A stretch of 64,000 nucleotides of DNA. Source: Chamaelirium japonicum (Eukaryota > Streptophyta > Magnoliopsida > Liliales > Melanthiaceae). The stretch spans positions 30,471,209-30,535,208 of the forward strand of contig OX393549.1 of assembly GCA_947650365.1 (NCBI GenBank), written 5' to 3'. This document shows, piece after piece, positions 38,977 to 52,847 of this stretch; the first letter of the stretch is position 1; every line of letters begins with the position of its first letter. The position numbers and the translations under genes are program-made. The notes beneath the pieces are model-generated. The model saw only the letters and a list, made by a program, of their open reading frames with translations, did not search any database and was not told the DNA's origin.

Positions 38977-39551
38977 TGGATCTTGCTAATGAATTAGAAT
39001 GGAATTTACGAATGAATTAGAATGGATCGTAGAATGGATCGTACGAATGAATTAGAATGAATTAGAATGGATCGTACGAATGAATTAGAATAGATCATAG
39101 GAATGAATTAGAATGGATCGTGCAAATGAATTAGAATGGATATATTCGTGCGAATGAATTAGAATGGATCGTGTGAATGAATTAGAATGGATCGTACGAA
39201 TGAATTAGAATGGATATATTTGAACGAATAAATTAGAATGGATCATACGAATGAATTAGAATGGATCGTACGAATGAATTAGAATGGATAGTGCGAATGA
39301 ATTAGAATCGATCGTACGAATGAATTAGAATGGATCGTACGAATGAATTAGAATGGATCATACGAATGAGTAAGAATGGATCGTACGAATGAATTAGAAT
39401 GGATCGTACGAATGAATTAGAATGGATTGTATGAATAAATTAGAATGGATACATTTGTCCGAATGAATTAGAATGGATCATACAAATTAGTAAGAATGGA
39501 TCGTACGAATGAAATAGAATAGATTGTACGAATGAATTAGAATGGATCCTA
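38977..39551 (-). repeat. Satellite block 32b, - orientation
   Basis: It parallels 27142-27716 unit by unit over most of its length, and both end at M4. Confidence 0.86.
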
Positions 39552-39683
39552 GTACGATCCATTCTAATTCATTCGTACGATCCATTCTAATTCATTCATA
39601 CAATCCATTCTAATTCTTTCACACGATCCATTCTAATTCATCCGTACAATCCAATCTAATTCATTCGTGCAATCCATTCTAAT
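39552..39683 (+). repeat. Satellite block 33, + orientation (shortest full block)
   Basis: It starts at M4 like 27717-27920 but is cut short by a junction at the palindrome CCATTCTAATTAGAATGG. Confidence 0.86.
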
Positions 39684-40270
39684 TAGAATGGATATATTCG
39701 TTCGAATAAATTAGAATTGATACATTCGTGCGAATAAATTAGAATGGATTTGTATGAATGAATTAGAATAGATCATAGGAATGAATTAGAATGGATTGTA
39801 TGAATGAATTAGAATGGATACATTCGTGCGAATAAATTAGAATGGATCGTACGAACGAATTAGAATGGATCGTGTGAAAGAATTAGAATGGATTGTATGA
39901 ATGAATTAGAATAGATCGTATGAATGAATTAGAATGGATCGTACGAATGAATTAGAATGGATCGTACGAATGAATTAGAATGGATACATTCGTGCGAATG
40001 AATTAGAATGGATACATTCGTGCGAAAGAATTAGAATAGATCATATGAATGAATTAGAATGGATCCTATGAATGAACTAGAATGGATCGTGCGAATGAAT
40101 TAGAATTGATCGTACGAATGAATTAGAATGGATCGTGCTAATGAATTAGAATTGATCGAACGAATGAATTAGCATGGATCGTACGAATGAATTAGAATGG
40201 ATCGTACGAATGAATTAGAATGGATCGTGTGAAAGAATTAGAATGGATTGTATGAATGAATTAGAATGAA
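39684..40270 (-). repeat. Satellite block 34, - orientation
   Basis: It ends at an M2 copy in which GAATTC has become GAATTT. Confidence 0.86.
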
Positions 40271-41502
40271 TTTGTACGATCCATTCAAATTCATTCGCAC
40301 GATCCATTCTAATTCATTCATATGATCCATTCTAATTCATTCGTACAATCCATTCTAATTCATATGCACAAAGGTATCCATTCTAATCCATTCGTAGGAT
40401 CCATTCTAATCCATTCGTACAATCCATTCTAATTCATTCGCTCGAATGTATCCATTCTAATCCATTCGTACGATCCATTCTAATCCATTCGTACGATCCA
40501 TTCTAATTCATTCGCATGAATGTAACCATTTTAATTCATTCATTTGATCCATTCTAATTCATTCGTACGATCCATTCTAATTCATTCGTCCGATCCATTC
40601 TAATTCATTCGCACGAATGTATCCATTCTAATTCATTCGTACGATCCATTCTAATTCATTCGCACGATCCATTCTAATTCATTCATAGGATCCATTCTAC
40701 TTCATTCATACGATTTATTCTAATTCTTTCGCACGAATGTATCCATTCTAATTCATTCGTACGATCCATTCTAATTCATTTGTATGATCCATTCTAATTC
40801 TAATTCATTCGTACGACCCATTCTAATTCATTTGTATGATCCATTCTAATTAATTCGTATGATCCATTCTAATTCATTCGTACGATCCATTCTAATTCAT
40901 TCATATAATCCATTCTAATTCATTCGCACGATCCATTCTAATTCACTCATACGATCCATTCTAATACATTCATACGATCCATTCTAATTCATTTGCACGA
41001 ATATATCCATTCTAATTCATTCGTATGATCCATTCTAATTCTTTTGTACGATCCATTCTAATTCATTCGTACGATCCATTCTAATTCATTCATACGATCC
41101 ATTCTAATTCATTCGTACGATCCATTCTAATTCATTCATACGATCCATTCTAATTCATTCGTACGATCCATTCTAATTCATTCGCACAAATGTATCCATT
41201 CTAATTAATTCGTACGATCCATTCTAATTCATTCGTACGATCCATTCTAATTCATTCGTACGATCCATTCTAATTTATTAGTAAGATCCATTCTAATTCA
41301 TTCGTACGATCCATTCTAATTCATTCGTACGATCTATTCTAATTCATTCATACAATCGGTTCTAATTCTTTCACACGATCTATTCTAATTCATTCGTACG
41401 ATCCATTCTAATTCATTCACACAATCCATTCTATTTCATTCGTACAATCCATTCTTACTCATTCGTATGATCCATTCTAATTCATTCGCACGAATGTATC
41501 CA
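40271..41502 (+). repeat. Satellite block 35, + orientation
   Basis: It contains a TGTAACC / CATTTGATCC module near 40525 and ends at P5. Confidence 0.87.
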
Positions 41503-41673
41503 TAATGGATCATACGAATGAGTAAGAATGGATCGTACGAATGAAATAGAATGGATTGTGCGAATGAATTAGAATGGACCGTACGAATGAATTAGACGTA
41601 CGAATGAATTAGAATGGATACATTCGTGCGAATAAATTAGAATGGATCATACGAATGAGTAAGAATGGATCGT
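41503..41673 (-). repeat. Satellite block 36, - orientation
   Basis: This short block opens at P5 and ends at a unique junction (GATCGTCATTCC). Confidence 0.85.
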
Positions 41674-42111
41674 CATTCCAATTCATTCGTATGATCCATT
41701 CTAATTCATTTGTATCCATTCTATTTCATTCGCACGATCCATTCTAATTCATTCGCGCAATCTATTCTAATTCATTCGTACAATCCATTCTTACTCATTC
41801 GTACGATCCATTCTAATTCATTCATAGGATCCATTCTAATTCATACATACAATCCATTCTAATTCATTCGCACGAATGTATCCATTCTAATTCATTCGTA
41901 CGATCAGTTCTAATTCATTCACAAAATCTATTCTAATTCATTCATACTATCCATTCTAATTCATTCACACGAATGTATCCATTCTAATTCATTCGTACGA
42001 TCCATTCTAATTCATTAATATGATCCATTCTAATTCATTCATACGATCCATTCTAATTCATATGCACAAAGGTATCCATTCTAATTCATTCGTACGATCC
42101 ATTCTAATTCA
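41674..42111 (+). repeat. Satellite block 37, + orientation
   Basis: It has a CACAAAATC unit near 41925 and a unique right junction (AATTCAGGATCG). Confidence 0.85.
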
Positions 42112-42538
42112 GGATCGTACGAATGAATTAGAATGGATACATTCGTGCAAATGAATTAGAATGGATCGTATGAATGAATTAGAATGGATCGTATGAGTGA
42201 ATTAGAACGGATAGTACGAATGAAGTAGAATGGATCGTATGAATGAATTAGAATGGATACATTCGTGCGAATGAATTAGAATGGATCGTATGAATGAATT
42301 AGAATAGATTATGCGAATGAATTAGAATGGATCGTACGAATGAATTAGAATGGATATATTCGTGCGAATAAATTAGAATGGATTGTATGAATGAATTAGA
42401 ATGGATCGTACGAATGAATTAGAATGGATCGTACGAATGAATTAGAATAGATTGCGTGAATGAATTAGAATAAATCGTGCGAATGAAATAGAATGGATAC
42501 AAATGAATTAGAATGGATCATACGAATGAATTAGAATG
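42112..42538 (-). repeat. Satellite block 38, - orientation
   Basis: It ends at M5 and matches the end of block 10 (18494-19154). Confidence 0.86.
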
Positions 42539-42805
42539 ACGATTCATTCTTACTCATTCGTATGATCCATTCTAATTTATTCGCACGAATTTATCCATTC
42601 TAATTCATTCGTACGTCTAATTCATTCGTACGATCCATTCTAATTCATTCGTACGATCCATTCTAATTCATTCGTCCGATCCATTCTAATTCATTCGCAC
42701 GAATGTATCAATTCTAATTCATACGTACGGTCCATTCAAATTCATTCGCACAATCCATTCTATTTTATTCGTACGATCTATTCTTACTCATTCGTATGAT
42801 CCATT
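42539..42805 (+). repeat. Satellite block 39, + orientation
   Basis: It runs from M5 to P3. Its last part matches the ends of blocks 5 and 43. Confidence 0.86.
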
Positions 42806-43154
42806 ATGGATACATTCGTGCGAATGAATTAGAATGGATCATACGAATCAGTAAGAATGGATCGTACGAATGCAATAGAATGGATTGTGTGAATGAATTA
42901 GAATGGATCGTACAAATGAATTAGAATGGATCGTGTGAAAGAATTAGAATGGATTGTATGAATGAATTAGAATAGATCGTATGAATGAATTAGAATGGAT
43001 CGTACGAATGAATTAGAATGGATCGTACGAATGAACTAGAATGGATACATTCGTGCAAATGAATTAGAATGGATCGTCCGAATGAATTAGAATGGATCGA
43101 ACGAATGAATTAGAATGGATCTTACGAATGAATTAGAATGGATCGTACAAATGC
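42806..43154 (-). repeat. Satellite block 40, - orientation
   Basis: This 349-bp block lies between P3 and M3 and is a copy of blocks 6 and 44. Confidence 0.88.
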
Positions 43155-43712
43155 ACGATCCATGCTAATTTATTCGTTCGATCAATTCTAATTCATTAGC
43201 ACGATCCATTCTCATTCATTCATACGATCCATTCTAATTCATTCGCACGATCCATTCTAATTCATTCGTACGATCCATTCTAATTCTTTCCCACGATCCA
43301 TTCTAATTCATTCGTACGATCCATTCTAATTCATTCGTACGATCTATTCTAATTCATTCGTATGATCCATTCTAATTTCATTCGTACGATCCATTCTAAT
43401 TCATTCGCTCGAATGTATCCATTCTAATCCATTCGTACGATCCATTCTAATCCATTCGTACGATCCATTCTAATTCATTCGCATGAATGTAACCATTCTA
43501 ATTCATTCATTTGATCCATTCTAATTCATTCGTACGATCCATTCTAATTCATTCGTCCGATCCATTCTAATTCATTCGCACGAATGTATCCATTCTAATC
43601 CATTCGTAAGATCCATTCTAATTCATTCGTACGATCCATTCTAATTCATTCATACGATCCATTCTAATTCATTAATATGATCCATTCTAATTCATTCGTA
43701 CGATCCATTCTA
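43155..43712 (+). repeat. Satellite block 41, + orientation
   Basis: It has an M3 start and a TGTAACC / CATTTGATCC module near 43490. It ends CCATTCTAATGAATTAG. Confidence 0.86.
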
Positions 43713-45248
43713 ATGAATTAGAATTGATCATACGAATGAAATAGAATGGATTGCACGAATGATTTAGAATGGATCGTACGAATGAATTAGAATGGATCGT
43801 GTGAAAGAATTAGAATGGATTGTATGAATGAATTAGAATGGATCGTACGAATGAATTAGAATGGATCGTACGAAGGAATTAGAATGGATCGTACGAATGA
43901 ATTAGAATGGATCGTACGAATGAATTAGAATAGATCGTACGAATGAATTAGAATGGATCGTACGAAGGAATTAGAATGGATCGTACGAATGAATTAGAAT
44001 GGATATATTCGTGCAAATGAATTAGAATGGATCGTATGAATGTATTAGAATGGATCGTATGAGTGAATTAGAATGGATCGTACGAATGAATTAGAATGGA
44101 TCGTATGAATGAATTAGAATGGATACATTCGTGTGAATGAATTAGAATGGATCGTATGAATGAATTAGAATGGATCATATTAATGAATTAGAATGGATCG
44201 TACGAATGAATTAGAATGGATCATATTAATGAATTAGAATGGATCGTACGAATGAATTAGAATGGATACATTCGTGCGAATGAATTAGAATGGATCGTGT
44301 GAATCCATTAGACTGGATCGTGCGAATGAATAAGAATGGATCATACGAATGAATTAGAATGGATCGTACGAATTAATTAGAATGGATACATTCGTGCGAA
44401 TGAATTAGAATGGATCGTACGAATGAATTAGAATGGATCGTATGAATGAATTAGAATGGATCATACGAATTAATTCGAATGGATCATACAAATGAATTAG
44501 AATGGATCGTACGAATGAATTAGAATGGATCGTACGAATGAACTAGAATGGATCGTACGAATGAACTAGAATGGATACATTCGTGCGAATGAATTAGAAT
44601 GGATCGCACGAATGAATTAGAATGGATCGTGTGAAAGAATTAGAATGGATCGTACGAATGAATTAGAATGGATCGTACGAATGAATTAGAATTGATCGTA
44701 CGAATGAATTAGAATGGATCATATTAATGAATTAGAATGGATCGTACGAATGAGTTAGAATGGATACATTCGTGCGAATGAATTAGAATGGATCATACGA
44801 ATGAATTAGAATGGATCGTATGAAGGAATTAGAATGGATCGTACGAATGAATTAGAATGGATCTTACGAATGAATTAGAATGGATCATACGAATGAATTA
44901 GAATGGATCGTACGAATGAATTAGAATGGATACATTCGTGCGAATGAATTAGAATGGATCGGACGAATGAATTAGAATGGATCGTACGAATGAATTAGAA
45001 TGGATCGTACGAATAAATTAGAATGGATACATTCGTCTGAATGAATTAGAATGGATCATACGAATGAGTAAGAATGGATCGTACGAATGAAATAGAATAG
45101 ATTGTACGAATGAATTAGAATGGATCCTACGAATGAATTAGAATGGATCGTGTGAAAGAATTAGAATGGATTGTATGAATGAATTAGAATGGATCGGATG
45201 AATGAATTCGAATGGATCGTGCGAATGAATTCGAATAGATCGTACGAA
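43713..45248 (-). repeat. Satellite block 42, - orientation
   Basis: Its first units follow the P1 order (TGAAATAG, GATTGCACG) without the P1 junction itself. It ends at M1. Confidence 0.87.
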
Positions 45249-45631
45249 TTCATTCTAATTCATTCATACAATCCATTCTAATTCTTTCACACGATCTATT
45301 CTAATTCATTCGTAGGATCCATTCTAATTCATTCGTACAATCTATTCTATTTGATACGTACGATCCATTCTTACTCATTCGTATGATCCATTCTAATTCA
45401 TTCGGACGAATGTATCCATTCTAATTTATTCGTACGATCCATTCTAATTCATTCGTACGATCCATTCTAATTCATTCGTACGATCCATTCTAATTCATTC
45501 GTCCGATCCATTCTAATTCATTCGCACGAATGTATCCATTCTAATTCATTCGTACGGTCCATTCTAATTCATTCGCACAATCCATTCTATTTCATTCGTA
45601 CGATCCATTCTTACTCATTCGTATGATCCAA
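45249..45631 (+). repeat. Satellite block 43, + orientation
   Basis: This 383-bp block lies between M1 and P3 and is the counterpart of block 5. Confidence 0.88.
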
Positions 45632-45979
45632 TATGGATACATTCGTGCGAATGAATTAGAATGGATCATACGAATGAGTAAGAATGGATCGTACGAATGA
45701 AATAGAATGGATTGTGCGAATGAATTAGGATGGATCGTACGAATGAATTAGAATGGATCATGTGAAAGAATTAGAATGGATTGTATGAATGAATTAGAAT
45801 AGATCGTATGAATGAATTATAATGGATCGTATGAATAAATTAGAATGGATCGTACGAATGAACTAGAATGGATACATTCGTGCGAATGAATTAGAATGGA
45901 TCGTAGGAATGAATTAGAATGGATCGTACGAATGAATTAGAATGGATCTTACGAATGAATTAGAATTGATCGTATGAAT
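45632..45979 (-). repeat. Satellite block 44, - orientation
   Basis: This 348-bp block lies between P3 and M3 and is the counterpart of block 6. Confidence 0.88.
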
Positions 45980-46684
45980 GCACGATCCATGCTAATTCAT
46001 TCGTTCGATCAATTCTAATTCATTAGCACGATCCATTCTAATTCATTCGTACGATCCATTCTAATTCATTCGCACGATCCATTCTAATTCATTCGTACGA
46101 TCCATTCTAATTCTTTCACACGATCCATTCTAATTCATTCGTACGATCCATTCTAATTCATTCGTACGATCTATTCTAATTCATTCGTACGATCTATTCT
46201 AATTCATTCATACGATCCATTCTAATTCCTTCGTACGATCCATTCTAATTCATTCATACAATCCATTCTAATTCTTTCACACGATCCATTCTAATTCATT
46301 TGTACGATCCATTCTAATTCATTCGTGCAATCCATTCTATTTTATTCGTACGATCCATTCTTACTCATTCGTATGATCCATTCTAATTCATTCGCACGAA
46401 TGTATCCATTCTAATTCATTCGTACAATCCATTCTATTTCATTCGTACGATCCATTCTTACTCATTCGTATGATCCATTCTAATTCATTCGCACAAATGT
46501 ATCCATTCTAATTCATTCGTACGATCCATTCTAATTCATTCGTACGATCCATTCTTATTCATTCATACGATCCATTCTAATTCAGTCGCACAATCCATTC
46601 TAATTCATTCGTACAATCCATTCTAATTCATTCGTATGATCCATTCTAACTTATTCGGTGGATCCATTCTAATTCATTCGCACA
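45980..46684 (+). repeat. Satellite block 45, + orientation
   Basis: It has an M3 start and contains the TTCGGTGGATCC unit near 46655. Its right junction (GCACAAATGAATTAG) is unique. Confidence 0.86.
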
Positions 46685-48463
46685 AATGAATTAGAACTGA
46701 TCGTACGAATGAATTAGAATGGATACATTCGTGCGAATGAATTAGAATGGATTGTATGAATGAATTAGAATGGATCGTACGAATGAACTAGAATGGATAC
46801 ATTCGTGCGAATGAATTAGAATGGATCGTACGAATGAATTAGAATGGATCGTACGAATGAATTAGAATGGATCGTACGAAGGAATTAGAATGGTTCGTAC
46901 GAATGAATTAGAATGGATCGTACGAATGAATTAGAATAGATCGTACGAATAAATTAGAATGGATCATACGAAGGAATTAGAATGGATCGTACGAATGAAT
47001 TAGACTGGATCGTATGAATGAATTTGAATGGATATATTTGTGCGAATGAATCTAAATGGATTGTATGAATGAATTACAATGGATCGTACGAATGAATTAG
47101 AATGGATCGTACGAATGAATTAGAATAGCTCATACGAATGAATTAGAATGAATCGTATGAATGAATTAGAATGGTTATATTCGTGCGAATGAATTAGAAT
47201 AGATCGTACGAATGAATTAGAATAGATCGTATGAATGAATTAGAATGGATCGTACGAATGAATTAGAATGGATCGTACGAATGAATTAGAATGGATACAT
47301 TCGTGCGAATGAATTAGAATGGATACATTCGTGCGAAAGAATTAGAATAGATCGTATGAATGAATTAGAATGGATCCTATGAATGAATTAGAATGGATCA
47401 TGCGAATGAATTAGAATGGATCGTACGAATGAATTAGAATAGATCGTACGAATGAATTAGAATGGATCGTACGAAGGAATTAGAATGGATCGTACGAATG
47501 AATTAGAATGGATATATTCGTGCAAAAGAATTAGAATGGATCATATGAATGTATTAGAATGGATCGTATGAGTGAATTAGAATGGATCGTACGAATGAAT
47601 TAGAATGGATCTTATGAATGAATTAGAATGGATCGTATGAATGAATTAGAATGGATCGTACGAATGAATTAGAATGGATACATTCTTGCGAATGAATTAG
47701 AATGGATCGCACGAATGAATTAGAATGGATCGTACGAATGAATTGGAATGGATCGTACGAATGAATTAGAATGGATCGTACGAATAAATTAGAATAGATA
47801 CATTCGTCCGAATGAATTAGAATGGATCATACGAATGAGTAAGAATGGATCGTACGAATGAAATAGAATAGATTGTACGAATGAATTAGAATGGATTCGT
47901 ACGAATGCATTAGAATGGATACATTCGTGCGAATGAATTAGAATGGATCATACCAATGAGTAAGAATGGATCGTACGAATGAAATAGAATGGATTGTGCG
48001 AATGAATTAGAATGGATCGTACGAGTGAATTAGAATGGATCGTGTGAAAGAATTAGAATGGATTGTATGAATGAATTAGAATAGATCGTATGAATGAATT
48101 AGAATGGATCGTACGAATGAATTAGAATGGATCGTACGAATGAATTAGAATGGATACATTCGTGCGAATGAATTAGAATGGATACATTCGTGCGAAAGAA
48201 TTAGAATAGATCGTATGAATGAATTAGAATGGATCCTATGAATGAATTAGAATGGATCGTGCGAATGAATTAGAATGGATCGTATGAATGAATTAGAATG
48301 GATCGTACGAATGAATTAGAATGGATCATGCTAATGAATTAGAATTGATCGAACGAATGAATTAGCATGGATCGTGCTAATGAATTAGAATGGAACGTAC
48401 GAATGAATTAGAATGGATCGTGTGAAAGAATTAGAATGGATTGTATGAATGAATAAGAATGAA
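46685..48463 (-). repeat. Satellite block 46, - orientation
   Basis: It includes two GTGCGAAAGAATTAG units near 47335 and 48190. It ends at M2. Confidence 0.87.
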
Positions 48464-48890
48464 TTCGTACGATCCATTCGAATTCATTCGCACGATCCAT
48501 TCTAATTCATTCATACGATCCATTCTAATTCATTCATACAATCCGTTCTAATTCTTTCACACGATCCATTCTAATTCATTCGTAGGATCAATTCTAATTC
48601 ATTCGTACAATCTATTCTATTTTATTCGTACGATCCATTCTTACTCATTCGTATGATCCATTCTAATTCATTCGTACGAATGTATCCATTCTAATTTATT
48701 CGTACGATCCATTCTAATTCATTCGTACGATCCATTCTAATTCATTCGTATGATCCATTCTTACTCATTCGTATGATCCATTCTAATTCATTCGTACGAT
48801 CCATTCTAATTCATTCGTACGATCCATTTAATTCATTCGCACAATCTATTCTAATTCATTCGTACGATCCATTCTAATTCATTCGTACGA
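48464..48890 (+). repeat. Satellite block 47, + orientation
   Basis: It runs from M2 to P2 and is a near-copy of block 27. Confidence 0.88.
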
Positions 48891-49648
48891 TCGTACGAAT
48901 GAATTAGAATGGATCGTACGGAATGAATTAGAATGGATTGTATGAATGAATTAGAATGGATACATTCGTGCGAATGAATTAGAATGGATCATACGAATGA
49001 GTAAGAATGGATCGTACGAATGAAATAGAATGGATTGTACGAATGAATTAGAATGGATCGTACAAATGAATTAGAATGGATCGTAGGAATGAATTAGAAT
49101 GGATCATACGAATGAGTAAGAATGGATCGTACAAATGAAATAGAATGGATTGTACGAATGAATTAGAATGGATCGTACGAATGAATTAGAATGCATCGTG
49201 TGAAAGAATTAGAATGCATTGTATGAATGAATTAGAATGGATCATATGAATGAATTAGAATGGATCGTGCGAATGAATTCGAATGGATCGCATGATCCAT
49301 TCAAATAGAATGGATCGTATGAATGAATTAGAATGGATCGGGCGAATGAATTAGAATGGATTGTAGGAATGAATTAGAATGGATCGTATGAATGAATTAT
49401 AATGGATCATATGAATGAATTAGAATGGATCGTGCGAATGAATTAGAATGGATCGTACGAATGAATTAGAATGGATCGTACGAATGAATTAGAATGGATC
49501 ATACGAATGAATTAGAATGGATCATACAAATGAGTAAGAATGGATCGTACGAATGAAATATAATGGATTGTACGAATGAATTAGAATGGATACATTCATG
49601 CGAATGAATTAGAATGGATCGGACGATTGAATTAGAATGGATCGTACG
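48891..49648 (-). repeat. Satellite block 48, - orientation
   Basis: It has a P2 start and carries the 30-bp palindrome at 49277-49306 (one mismatch). It ends at M6. Confidence 0.87.
49277..49306. repeat. 30-bp palindrome, copy 3
   Basis: Same as copy 2 in a - block, with one base changed in the right arm. Confidence 0.83.
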
Positions 49649-51264
49649 ATTCATTCTAATTCATTCGTACGATCCTTTCTAATACATTCGTACGATTCAT
49701 GCTAATTCATTCGCACGATCCATTCTAATTCATTCGTACGATCCATTCTTATTCATTCATACGATCCATTCTAATTCATTCACACAATCCATTCTAATTC
49801 ATTCGTACAATCCATTCTAATTCATTCGTATGATCTATTCTAACTCATTCGGTGGATCCATTCTAATTCATTCGTACGATCCATTCTAATTCTTTCCCAC
49901 GATCCATTCTAATTTATTCGTACAATCCATTCTAATTCATTCGTACGATCTATTCTAATTCATTCGCACGAATGTAACCATTCTAATTCATTCATACGAT
50001 TCATTCTAATTCATTCATATGATCCATTCTAATTCATACGTACGATCCATTCTAATTCACTCATACGATCCATTCTAATACATTCATACGATCTATTCTA
50101 ATTCATTTGCACGAATATATCCATTCTAATTCATTCGTACGATCCATTCTAATTCCTTCGTACGATCCATTCTAATTCATTCGTACGATCTATTCTATTT
50201 TATTCGTACGATCCATTCTTACTCATTCGTACGATCCATTCTAATTCATTCGTACGATCTATTCTAATTCTTTCGCACGAATGTATCCATTCTAATTCAT
50301 TCACACGAATGTATCCATTCTAATTCATTCGTACGATCCATTCTAATTCATTCGCACGATCCTTTCTAATTCATTCATAGGATCCATTCTAATTCATTCA
50401 TACGACCTATTCTAATTCTTTCGCACGAATGTATCCATTCTAATTCATTCGCACGAATGTATCCATTCTAATTCATTCGTACGATCCATTCTAATTCATT
50501 CGTACGATCCATTCTAATTCATTAATATGATCCATTCTAATTCATTCGTGCGATCCATTCTAATTCATATGCAATAAGGTATCCATTCTAATCCATTCAT
50601 AGGATCCATTATAATCCATTCGTACGATACATTCTAATTCATTCGTACGATCCATTCTAATTCATTCGCTCGAATGTTTCCATTCTAATCCATTCGTACG
50701 ATCCATTCTAATTCATTCGCATGAATGTAACCATTCTAATTCATTCATTTGATCCATTCTAATTCATTCGTACGATCCATTCTAATTAATTCGTCCGATC
50801 CATTCTAATTCATTCGCACGAATGTATCCATTCTAATTCATTCGTACGATCCATTCTATTTCATTCGTACGATCCATTCTAATTCATTCGTAAGATCCAT
50901 TCTAATTCATTCGTACGATCCATTCTAATTCATTCGTACGATCCATTCTAATTCATTCGCACGAATGTATCCATTCTAATTCATTCGTACGATCCATTCT
51001 AATTCATTCATACGATCCATTCTAATTCATTCGTAAGATCCATTCTAATTAATTCGTACGATCCATTCTAATTCATTCGTACGATCCATTCTAATTCATT
51101 CGCACGAATGTATCCATTCTAATTCATTCGTACGATCCATTCTAATTCATTCGTACGATCAATTCTAATTCATTCGTGCAATCCATTCTATTTCATTCGT
51201 ACGATCCATTCTTACTCATTCGTACGATCCATTCTAATTCATTCACACGAATGTATCCATTCGT
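49649..51264 (+). repeat. Satellite block 49, + orientation
   Basis: It has the TTCGGTGGATCC unit near 49842 and a TGTAACC / CATTTGATCC module near 50730. It ends at P4. Confidence 0.87.
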
Positions 51265-51496
51265 ACGAATGAATTAGAATAGATTGTACGAATGAATTAG
51301 AATGGATCGTACGAAGGAATTAGAATGGATCGTACGAATGAATTAGAAAGGATCGTACGAATGAAATAGAATGGATCGTACGAAGGAATTAGAATGGATC
51401 GTACGAATGAATTAGAATGGATCGTACGATTGAATTAGAATGGATCATACGAATGAGTAGGAATGGATCGTATGAATGAATTAGATTGGATCGTAC
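51265..51496 (-). repeat. Satellite block 50, - orientation
   Basis: This short block runs from P4 to the intruding partial + monomer. Confidence 0.85.
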
Positions 51497-51509
51497 GATC
51501 CATTCTAAT
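51497..51509 (+). repeat. Truncated inverted monomer (+)
   Basis: A 13-base remnant of the + monomer seen whole at 27119 and 38953. Confidence 0.7.
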
Positions 51510-52416
51510 GAATGAATTAGAATGGAATATACGAATGAATTAGAATGGAATATACGAATGAATTAGAATGGAATATACGAATGAATTAGAATGGATCGTA
51601 GAATGGATCGTACGAATGAATTAGAATGAATTAGAATGGATCGTACGAATGAATTAGAATAGATCATAGGAATGAATTAGAATGGATCGTGCAAATGAAT
51701 TAGAATGGATACATTCGTGCGAATGAATTAGAATGGATCGTGCGAATGAATTAGAATGGATCGCATGAATGAATTAGAATGGAATATACGAATGAATTAG
51801 AATGGATCGTAGAATGGATCGTAGAATGGATCGTACGAATGAATTAGAATGAATTAGAATGGATCGTACGAATGAATTAGAATAGATCATAGGAATGAAT
51901 TAGAATGGATCGTGCAAATGAATTAGAATAGATACATTCGTGCGAATGAATTAGAATGGATCGTGCGAATGAATTAGAATGGATCGTACGAATGAATTAG
52001 AATGGATATATTTGAACGAATAAATTAGAATGGATCATACGAATGAATTAGAATGGATCGTACGAATGAATTAGAATGGATAGTGCGAATGAATTAGAAT
52101 CGATCGTACGAATGAATTAGAATGGATCGTACGAATGAATTAGAATGGATCGTACGAATGAATTTGAATGGATCGTACGAATAAATTAGAATGGATACAT
52201 TTGTCCGAATGAATTAGAATGGATCATACGAATGAGTAAGAATGGATCATACGAATGAAATAGAATAGATTGTACGAAGGAATTAGAATGGATCAAACGA
52301 ATGAATTAGAATGGATCGTGTGAAAGAATTAGAATGGATTGTATGAATGAATTAGAATGGATCGTATGAATGAATTAGAATGGATCATGTGAATGAATTC
52401 AAATGGATCGTACGAA
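51510..52416 (-). repeat. Satellite block 50b, - orientation
   Basis: It contains several GGAATATACGAATG units in a row and a roughly 210-bp segment present twice (51595 and 51800 regions). It ends at M1. Confidence 0.86.
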
Positions 52417-52847
52417 TTCATTCTAATTCATTCATACAATCCATTCTTATTCTTTCACACGATCCATTCTAACTCATTCGTACATTCCATTCTAATTCAT
52501 TAGCACGATCCATGCTAATTCATTCCTTCGATCAATTCTAATTCATTAGCACGATCCATTCTAATTCATTCGTACGATCCATTCTAATTCATTCGCACGA
52601 TCCATTCTAATTCATTCATAGGATCCATTCTAATTCATTCATACGATCTATTCTAATTCTTTCGCACGAATGTATCCATTCTAATTCATTCGCACGAATG
52701 TATCCATTCTAATTCATTCGTACGATCCATTCTAATTCATTCGTACGATCCATTCTAATTCATTCGTACGATCCATTCTAATTCATTCGCACAATCCATT
52801 CTATTTCATTCGTACGATCCATTCTTACTCATTCGTATGATCCATTA
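52417..52847 (+). repeat. Satellite block 51, + orientation
   Basis: It runs from M1 to a variant P3 (ATTATTGATAC). Confidence 0.86.
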
